The notes under the pieces are model-generated. The model was not told where the DNA came from, did not search any database, and saw only the letters and a program-made list of their open reading frames with translations. A program made the translations under genes and the position numbers. A stretch of DNA of 64,000 nt. Source: Cryptomeria japonica (lineage: Eukaryota; Streptophyta; Pinopsida; Cupressales; Cupressaceae). Below, piece by piece: positions 56,341 to 64,000 of the stretch (its first letter is position 1; every line of letters starts with the position of its first letter). The stretch spans positions 155,644,971 through 155,708,970 of the forward strand of contig NC_081411.1 of assembly GCF_030272615.1 (NCBI RefSeq), written 5' to 3'.

Positions 56341-59300
56341 TGTAGTACCCCTCCCTGATCAGACTCTTTTTATATGTTTTTGATTGACTTTAGTGGAACA
56401 TTATTGTATATTGATTCATATTTTATGCGATGTAATTTCATGCTTTATCTGGATTTGTGGTGTATGATTTTATGCAATATCTTAGTGCTTATGATTAATG
56501 TTATTTTATGGATCATTAACATGGACTGACACTCTTACCTTATATGTGTGATGCGTTATTTATATGTTGTGTGTTTGCAAGTGTATTGGGATGCGAGGGG
56601 ATGATTTTCCTTCACTCACTCCCATGAGACAGGGAACGTCATGATTATGCACATGTGGTTCTTTGGTGTAGGATATTGCAGGTACTAGTATTGGGCAGGT
56701 ACGGGGTATCGACTCCACCTGGTTTCATAGGTCTGAGCGTGCCTTATATGTCCAATGGAAGTGGAGGAGATAGTTATTGGACCCTTACGTGACCCGCAGT
56801 TACACTCGTGTGAGTGTTGTCAGTCGGTTGTCTTTCATGTCTGGCTGGTATGCGATTCATAGTGCTTTGGTTTGGTTATTTGTGAGTCATCATTTGGTCA
56901 TTCTTCATTTTGCATGCTTTCGTTCATCTGAATGGTTATTTAATTGAATGGATGATGCTATCTTATGCTGGTGTAATTAGTTAATTATTATGCTCTGAGA
57001 TTATTGATTTAATTAAATTAATGATTTGCTAGATTAAATGGTTAAATGGCTTATTTCTTTGAGTAAAGTTGCATTAATATATTTTGTGGAAGGAAATAAA
57101 TAATTACCTAGCCATTTAAATGTTAAATGCTTATGTTGAAAGAAAGTATTTTGGAAATAGAAATTTAATAAAAAGCTTTTCTTTTTACCCTTCCATTTGA
57201 CTTTTGCATTTTAATTGTTGGAAAAGAATTATTTTTGGAAGAGAGTAAATCTGATTGATTTTTACTTTTTAAATAATTTAATCTAATTGGTGGAGAAAAC
57301 TTTCAACCTAGAAAGTTTAGGTTGAAATTATTTTCCCCATATATTCCTGGAAATTCATGGGAAGAGGAGGCAAAATTTTTGGAGAGAAATTTGGAAAACC
57401 ATTCTGAAGGAGGAGCTAGAATTCAATTTGGTTTGCAAGGATTGAGATTCTCCATCATTTTGCTTGCTAGTTTGCTTCAAGGTTGGATTTAATCTCTTCT
57501 TGTTTTAAATTCAATTTTAAATTTTTTAGTTGCTTCCTGTGTGTTGAAAAATACAAATCTCCTTGTAAATTCTTGTGGAATGATTGGAATGGAAGAAGAA
57601 ATGCTTGTTATTGTTGATTTTGTGAAGCTTATATCATATGGTTGCTTATAGGAAAGAAATGGTTCATTTCTCTATTTGCTATATGTTTTTTTGTTCTTGA
57701 AAATCAACTTGTGGAATTATCTCTTCTATTGTTGCCTAATTGTTATTTATTGGGTTCTTGTGTGACTTTATTTCATCATTTACCTTATTGGTAAATATCC
57801 CTTTGAAATTTGGATCTTGGCATTGTGTGTGTGCCCGTGAATGATTAGGGAATAAATCATTTTCATGTTTAAACAATTTTATGGCATATTGATTTTTAAT
57901 GCTTTGGGAAGCATGTAATTATTTTATTTGTGGACTTTACCTTACCTGTGGTGGGCTAGTCCCACCATGCGGGTTGGTAGTGTCTGATACCTGTAGGTAG
58001 CACTACTACCGGTCGACAGTACTGCTACGCGGTAGCAATACTACCGGTCAGTAGGACTGTTACACGGTAGCAATACTACCGATCGGTAGGACTGCTACTG
58101 GTTGGTAGCGGCTGCTACCGATCGGTAGCGGCTACTACTAACAGTAGAAGCACTACTGGTCGGTAGCGGCTGCTACCAGTCAGTAGCAGCACTATCGGTC
58201 AGTAGGCTTGCTACCAATCAATAGTAGTACTACCGGCAGGTAGTGTTTGCTGCCTCAGGAGCAGCACTACTGCAGGTTGGCCTTGACCCCCGCGTGACAC
58301 TTATACCTTCGCAGTACACCCCCTTTTCATGTGCTGTGAATTTTGTATAAAATGGAATATTTTTATAGTTGGTTTTATGTTATTATAAATGGTAATTTCC
58401 TTATGATTTTTATTATGTGGTTTAATAAATTTATCTATGGGAATCAAGGCATGAATTAGTGATTCAAATTGGTAAATTTGGACATATTCTGGAAATGAAT
58501 TAAATGCATGTTAGGAATTCATGTTATAGTCGGTTGAATGTTTAATGTGGATTTCATTCTTGATGGAATATTGATTTGGAAATTGAATAGATGTGAATTT
58601 CATAAAAGAGTGTTTTATTTAATTTTCAATCAATGATGTTGCAAGTGCTTTTAATTTTGATTTTCTCAAAGATTGTCTGAGTGTGGACTTAGAGAGATTA
58701 GCTTTCCTTGCAAGAGTTATATTGTGTTATTTCTGGTACGTGGTTCAGTCATCCTGTGGTGGCGTATTTGGTACCCTTGACCAAGTGATATATGATGACT
58801 TCATTGTCTTAACCATGTAGTGCCTTTACCTTATGGTTAACCAAGAGTTAGTATGTCCTTGTTTGACCACTTGTTTCTAGATAGTGGTGTTATGGTTGTC
58901 TGCTTCGCCATAGGGTCCTTGTGGAGTGACCATGTATGTTTAGTGTCCTTTGAGAGAGTGGCTTTCGAGTGGGGGATGCACCCAAAGTGGTTGGAAATAT
59001 AACCCATCGAAAGTCAGATAATAAGTGATAATCTAATTAATTGATTAGGTGGGTAGTTCATAACATTAAATAAGATAGTGTACCTCGTGCATAGGTGAGT
59101 GCTTGTATAGGGCCCATAATGTAGTGAGAAGGCCTGGAATGGCAAACTGACCACCTTGTCTTCACGAAAGGTTGGTAGGGTCCGCATGAGACTTAGTTGG
59201 AGCCAGAGGTTCAGGAAAGGTTACCAGGGTAACCTAGGATGGGGGTCGGGACCTATGGAGGCCGACCATGGTAACCATCATAAGCTATGTGATGACACTC

Positions 59301-60053
59301 TCTCTTTAGGTTCACTTGTGTATTTGTGATGTTGAGTCATCTGGTTATTGTGGAGTCGTATTGTTTTGTCATGGAGTCGTATTGTTTTGTCGATCATGTC
59401 ATGTTTTTTCTTGCTTGAGGGTCCTCAACTATCTCCTAGCATGGTGGGGTGATTCTATTTTGGGAATTACATGGTCAGGTGGTAGTGCCACTTCCTATCG
59501 GATGTTATTGTTCATACCTTCATGTGAGGATTGGCTTCGCAGGTGTTTCTGTGGATCGTGGCTCATGCTTATCTCATGTTTGGAGAATATTGTTATTTGG
59601 AGACCTATGTGGTCATTGTATCATGATCTTTTGTAACCTTGTAATTGGTTAAGTTGTATCTTTATATGTATATTAAGAGCCATGTATTGGAAGAGCAATG
59701 TAACCCTAAGATTGGGATGTTATTTATTAGTTTCCTTTATATTATGTGTACTTGCTTATTTAAGAGAAATTATGTTGTATCCTTTCAATCTTCCAAATGA
59801 TTTAATATGTTATTGCATATGGCTTCTTGTGATCATTGAGTTAATGATGGATTATTGGATTAACCTTAATTGTGGAATTTATCTTTTGGTTTTAATTCTT
59901 CATTGGTAACCCTTAAGGAGTTCTGGTGTAGTCTTTCGCTTGTGTTTTTGTGCATGTTGTGTTTAATGCACTTATTATGTTTATACTTTTAAAAAAAAAA
60001 TCGTTTCACCCTTGATGTGGGTTTTCCTTTGGGGTTCTTGGCGGGGCATTACA
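56341..60053 (+). mobile_element. 3.7-kb insertion, probable giant solo LTR
   Basis: It begins TGTAGTACCCC and ends GGGGCATTACA (inverted TGTA...TACA) and is flanked by TCATG (56336-56340 and 60054-60058). No retroelement domain lies inside, and no second LTR was seen. That fits a solo LTR of a Gypsy-type element with very long LTRs. 'ccatatattcc' near 57338 is TATA-like on the plus strand. Frames such as 59316-59636 have no recognised domain. A non-autonomous element whose LTRs I could not pair is the alternative. Confidence 0.75.
57970..58275. repeat. palindromic GGTAGC-type array
   Basis: More than fifteen copies of 'GGTAG(C/T)' and its complement GCTACC in 300 bp, such as 'gctaccgatcggtagc' (58114-58129, a perfect 16-bp palindrome), 'gctaccggtcggtagc'-like variants and 'actaccggtc'. 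It is GC-rich against AT-rich surroundings. The units are about 15-30 bp. Confidence 0.85.
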
Positions 60054-60240
60054 TCATGTCGAGAGGTGTGCATAAAATTCCTAAACCTATCAAAGCACTT
60101 AGGAAGTCTATCCTCAATCTATTTCCTCTTGGGGTAGGGTTTTGACTCTTCCTTGATCCTTTTTTCCCTCTTATTCTCAGTAATTTGTGTCCAACCATTC
60201 CTTGTGGGAATAGCTTTTTCCTCCACATGATAGTTTATTA

Positions 60241-60512
60241 CCCTTGGGAAGGGGGAGGCTAAAACTTCAAGATTCAATCCACCTGTTGTGGTCTCATCAC
60301 AATCCAAACTCTATAACCCCTATAGGAATCTCCTTATTAGTCCATATTCTATTTTCAACCCCTTGAATTGGTTTCACCCTTGGGAAGGGGGAGGCTAAAA
60401 CTTCAAGATTCAATCTACCTGTTGTGGTCTCATCACAATCCAAAGACTCTATATCCCCTATAGGAATCTTCTTATTGGTCCATATTCTATTTTCTACCCC
60501 TTGAATTGGTTT
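60241..60512. repeat. 136-bp tandem duplication
   Basis: 'cccttgggaagggggaggct' begins at 60241 and 60377. Copies are about 95% identical by eye and keep the LINE frame roughly (135-136 bp). Confidence 0.85.
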
Positions 60513-60675
60513 TTCTAACAACATCCCTTGGGCATCACTTTCCTATCCATGAATGGTTTTACCCAAGGAGATCAACATGGGATTATAGACAGTGTTATAG
60601 ACAGTGTCACCATTAGCATTATTTTCATTTCTATCCCAATCCATATTATTATTATTATTATTAGCATCTATTTGT

Positions 60676-61000
60676 AGGCTCTTGTCTAACACCAAAACAT
60701 GAGAATCATTTTGTCCATGTTTGGAATTGGGCAAAAAGTGCCAATCAATTTTGGTATTGTCATAGTTATTGTTTCAATCCTTATTTTTATCAGGATTAGC
60801 ATCCAATTGGAGGCTCTTTCCTAACACCAAAACATGGGAATCCTTTTATCCATTTTTTGAATTAGGTAAAAAGTGCAAGTCAATTATGCTATTATTATCT
60901 TTATTTTTTAGTAACATCCATTATGTAGGCTCTTACCAAGCACAAAACCATGGGCATCATTTTGTCCATGTTTGGAATTGGGCACAAAGTGCAAAATGGC
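60676..61000. repeat. triplicated LINE ORF1 module, 115-135 bp
   Basis: 'aggctctt(g/t)(t/c)c(t/c)aacaccaaaacatg' starts near 60676 and 60811 and, more diverged, near 60927. Each copy continues into 'tttgtccatgtttggaattgggca(a/c)aaagtgc' or a variant. The minus-strand frame reads PNSKHGQNDSHVLVLDKSLQ from it. Confidence 0.75.
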
Positions 61001-62049
61001 ATTGTCCACTTTACTATGATCATGTATAGTCTCAATAGATTTTTTCAAGTAAAAAATGAGTTCTACAAGTTTCTAAGAACTTTATCATTAGTCTCTATCT
61101 CAAGGAAAATATTATTGACCTTGGAGGAAACAACATTGGTCAATTGCTATGGGTTCTTTCCATTATTTTTAAATTTGAATTCAAGTAACATTATTTCATT
61201 TCCACATTTATTATGGGGCTCTTCTTTATGTAGGGGTTTTGTGTCCCCTAGATGAGGCTTCACACCAATGTATTTCTTCCTATATTTAATATTGTTTTGA
61301 ATAATAGATTGTCTAATCTTTCCTAACACTATCTCTTGGGATTTTATTTATGTCTAGGGATAATATTAGGCATCAAAGATAGCATATTGTCCAAGATAGT
61401 TAAAGGAAATTAATCTAAAGGAGGTAGAGCAATATCTCCCAAGCTAGTAGTGTGGCACACAATATTTTGAATATCTAATTTTCCTTGTATATCTTGATTG
61501 AGACCATTATTGTTAATAATCCCAACATATAAATGAGAATTTAATTTTTCTTCCAATGCTAGATAATATTTAATACTATTATCAAACATAGGGATAATGA
61601 TATCTGTCTTTGCCAATACAAAACTTTTTCTTGCATTTTCAACATTTCTAGCTAGCATCAAGTCATTAATCTAGGACCTAATATCCAACTTGTTACTAAA
61701 TTGCAAATAATCTATTGAAGTAGAAATGTATTATAAAGAGTTAGAGACAATTTCAACATTAACCAATATACCATAATGAAAAATAGGGGTAGCATTCTAG
61801 AGGGAAAATTGGTACTAAAAAGACTAGATAAGATCTCGATATTGGGATAGGGTGGAGACTCATATACAATCTAAAGCATGGTCAGTTTATTCTAGGGAAG
61901 CTAGAAAGGTGAAGAGACAAAAATTCCTCCAGGCTAGATATTGCATCATGACTAAAGATAGAGTTAGGCTATTGAACCCAACAAAATCTTCAAGGAAGCC
62001 TTTAGACTCCTTTTTGTCCATAGAAGCCTCATAATCAAATTTACCACTA

Positions 62050-62130
62050 ACAACATTCTTAGGAACATTCTTAAGAACATTCTTAGGAACATTCTTAAGA
62101 ACATTTTCTTTTCTACATTCTTAGGAACAT
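62050..62130. repeat. 12-bp tandem repeat (aacattcttagg)
   Basis: 'aacattcttagg' and 'aacattcttaag' alternate for about six units; in one minus-strand frame it encodes a repeated LRMF tetrapeptide. Confidence 0.85.
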
Positions 62131-62502
62131 TGTTAACTATATTTGGTTGGGCTCTAGGGTTTCCTAATTTTCCTTTAATAATAGGATAGTTTCTTCTAAT
62201 GTGCCCTTCCCTTAATCATCGAGGTCTCCATGTATTTCTATATTGTAGGATGAAAAATTTCCTCCTAGATCTATGTGAGTCACCTCAAGGATTTTTAGTT
62301 CTTAGAGCCAATGAGACAAGAAGTCTCACATCCATATGGAGGAGACTACCCTTAGTCTCTTTAATCCTCATTATATTTCTAATTGGGAAATATCCATTAT
62401 GGCAAGAATGCCCATAGTAAGGGAGGAACATTTTTTATGGTTACCCATATAGGGTAAGTGTGAGAAAAATAATGTCTACACCTTGAAATAATAAAAGGTT
62501 AT

Positions 62503-63076
62503 TGTTGATAAATGAGAATGGGGGGTTGTAAGTGGGGTACCCCCCTTGTAGGGTTTGGGAGGATGCCCCCCCAATGGGGGTTTATAGGTAGTTCTCTCGA
62601 AAGCCACATTTTATGTATAATTCACCATTGTAAATATTGATTGTTTATCATCATGTCACAAATCTAACAATGGATATTTTGTGTGCTTTGCTTTCCATAG
62701 AAGAAAACCCAATTTTATGAGGGTGTTGTATTACAATTGTGTATTGTGATGTATTCTCATATTTCGATAGCTATTGAGTTGCCTCTATATCTTCATTAGT
62801 GATACTCCTATGAGAAGACTACTCTATAAGTATAATTTAATTTTTTGTTGATTTTTTATTAATATATTGAGTGTCTTTTGTAATGTGGTCTTTTTTCCCA
62901 AAGGGCTTCCCCCCATGTAAATCATTGTGTTGTCGTATGCATGCTATTTATGTTCATTTTTTTAAGCTTCTATAATTGTTTTAAAGATTTGTAAACTTTT
63001 GCATAACCCTCCTCTCAAGGTTAGTCTAAGGAGTTGTTCTAGTAGACCTTAATTTCCTTTCAAGTGATATTAGAGT
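62503..63076 (+). mobile_element. 5' LTR and PBS of a Tork-like Copia element
   Basis: The LTR runs from about TGTTGATAAATG (62503) to ...CCTTTCA (63062), then 'agtgatattagagtc', a degenerate initiator tRNA-Met PBS (TGGTATCAGAGC). The left end is inferred from the TG.. start only. The region has C and G runs (62520-62580) and a TATA-like 'tataagtataat' at about 62827. Confidence 0.5.
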
Positions 63077-63186
63077 CTTATCACCTTTGGTTTTCATTGT
63101 GGGTTGTTGGGATTTTTGAACTAATACAAATTTGAGTGGGAGCTTGTGGAAAAGATACTTTGTGATCTTGTTACAAAAAAATTTAA

Positions 63187-63960
63187 ATGGCAAGTTCATC
63201 AAGGAGAATAGAGGTGGAGAAATGTTATAGAAATAATTTTGCCATGTGGAAGTTAAAGATGGAGGATATCTTAATAGATCAAGATATGTGGTATACTATT
63301 GATGAGAATGTCTTTAGACCTAAAAATACTACTATTGTTACTCAGTATGGTGTTATGCACTATAAAGCCAAGGGTCTAATTAGATTATGCTTATTAGAAT
63401 TTGTTTTAATTTATATCCATGAAGAGTCCTCGACAAATAAGATATAGAATAAACTTGGTGACATGTATCAAGCCAAATACATAGTGAATAATATTTTCTT
63501 GAGGAAGAAAATATATTCATTGAGAATGGAAGAGAATGGACAAATTAAAAACCAACTAGAAGCATTCAATATGTTGATTTCTCAATTGGCATCTATTGGT
63601 GTCAAAATGGACAAGGAGAAGAAATTCTAGATCTTGTTTTGTTCTTTCCTAATTTGTGGGATTCTCTAGTTATGGATGTCAACAATACTTCTATTGTTTT
63701 GAAAATTGAAAATATGGTGGGTTTTTTTCTTTTTGAAGAGATGAGGAGGAGGTATCCATCAATGCCAAGGAGACCCTAATTATTCATGGAAGACTTAAGG
63801 AAAAATATAAGAAGAATGAGAAGTGTGATAAATCCAAGTCCAAGGGGAGATCCAAATCTCCTAGAAATTCCAAAGTTATTTGTTGGAATTGTGGTAATTC
63901 TAGACACTTCCATAAGAATTGAAAAGAAGAAAAGAAAAAGAAAAAAATAATTTGATTATA
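63187..63960 (+). pseudogene. Tork-like Copia gag, decayed
   Basis: From ATG 63187: SSRRIEVEKCYRNNFAMWKL and KMEDILIDQDMW, a UBN2-type capsid start. A TAG at 63445-63447 ends the first frame; the same frame then resumes with GDMYQAKYIVNN, YSLRMEENGQI and AFNMLISQLASIGV to a TAG near 63628. After a frameshift a Lys-rich linker and CWNCGNSRHFHKN follow near 63880-63920; the final Cys of the CCHC knuckle has become TGA. The element continues past the window end, so its pol is not visible. Confidence 0.75.
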
Positions 63961-64000
63961 ATTTTAAATCTAAGAATGAAGATAGTGATGCTTTGTGTAA

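Larger units (their letters stand above)
55331..62500 (-). mobile_element. LINE (L1-type) broken by two insertions
   Basis: On the minus strand an ORF1-like region (62450-60060) is followed by the start of ORF2 with its endonuclease (56325-55370). Between them sits a 3.7-kb LTR-type insertion with target duplication TCATG, and within the endonuclease a 5S-derived insert. The 5' end is near 62500, where a Copia LTR begins; the RT part of ORF2 is missing downstream. Confidence 0.7.
60060..62500 (-). pseudogene. LINE ORF1-like region
   Basis: Minus-strand frames in this stretch follow the layout of plant LINE ORF1: a region near 62400-62200 with HSCHNGYFPIRNIMRIKE and LREGHIRRNYPI, the latter like the end of a zinc knuckle, then a long hydrophilic linker (ANNNNNNMDWDRNENN near 60650) down to ESKPYPKRK at 60120. 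ORF1 proteins bind element RNA. No frame is intact. Its linker is built of duplicated modules. The identity rests on position before ORF2 and weak motifs. Confidence 0.5.

Noticed and set aside
59316-59909. Plus-strand frames of 67-106 codons near the right end of the giant insertion
   Set aside because: Hydrophobic Cys/Trp-rich composition with no domain; they are likely chance frames in an LTR.

Overview
The window looks like repeat-dominated intergenic DNA from a large plant nuclear genome, and a gymnosperm fits best. The reasons are dense nested LTR retrotransposons of the Copia (Sirevirus-like and Tork-like) and Gypsy kinds, plant-type LINE and Helitron relics, a 5S-rRNA-derived TRIM-like insert, an organelle-like block, and heavy decay by point mutation and stops. 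The species cannot be named from sequence alone. No complete host gene was recognised. One possible spliced host gene lies on the minus strand at about 37.5-45.0 kb.

Layout. 1-0.7 kb: a protein-disulfide-isomerase-like fragment running into the polypurine tract and LTR of a Copia element. 1.4-2.9 kb: an organelle-like block with a LINE reverse-transcriptase relic. 4.2-17.3 kb: a Sirevirus-like Copia element (minus strand) whose two LTRs do not match and whose RT region is a three-piece mosaic; a second, gag-protease-only Copia element (10232-15019, target duplication GCCTC) is nested in its gag gene. 17.3-25.5 kb: fragments, including a second copy of the gag-protease family and an inverted piece of its leader. 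25.5-33.5 kb: a complete 7.98-kb element (target duplication TTTAT, LTRs of 1176 and 1159 bp) without protease, integrase or RT. It carries a coiled-coil plus five-zinc-knuckle ORF and a long ORF (about 1,100 codons) of unknown function. 33.5-37.5 kb: relics, a degenerate tandem repeat, a foldback and a tandem duplication.

37.5-45.5 kb: possible host gene with duplicated intron segments and a duplicated 5' region. 45.95 to about 54.5 kb: an autonomous-type Helitron on the minus strand (RPA-like protein, Rep with a spliceable intron, Pif1-like helicase), split by a 1250-bp solo LTR (target duplication GATGG) and bordered by a tandem array. 55.3-62.5 kb: a minus-strand LINE split by a 3.7-kb TG...CA insertion (target duplication TCATG) that carries a palindromic GGTAGC-type array, and by a 5S-rRNA-derived insert. 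62.5 kb to the end: the 5' part of a plus-strand Tork-like Copia element.

How the parts relate: the two pol-less Copia elements would have needed enzymes supplied in trans. The 25.5-kb element shares its repeated polypurine tracts and the motif near its LTR end with the mosaic element at 4.2-17.3 kb, so relatives of the latter are plausible helpers. The nesting gives a relative time order: host elements first, then insertions with intact target duplications.
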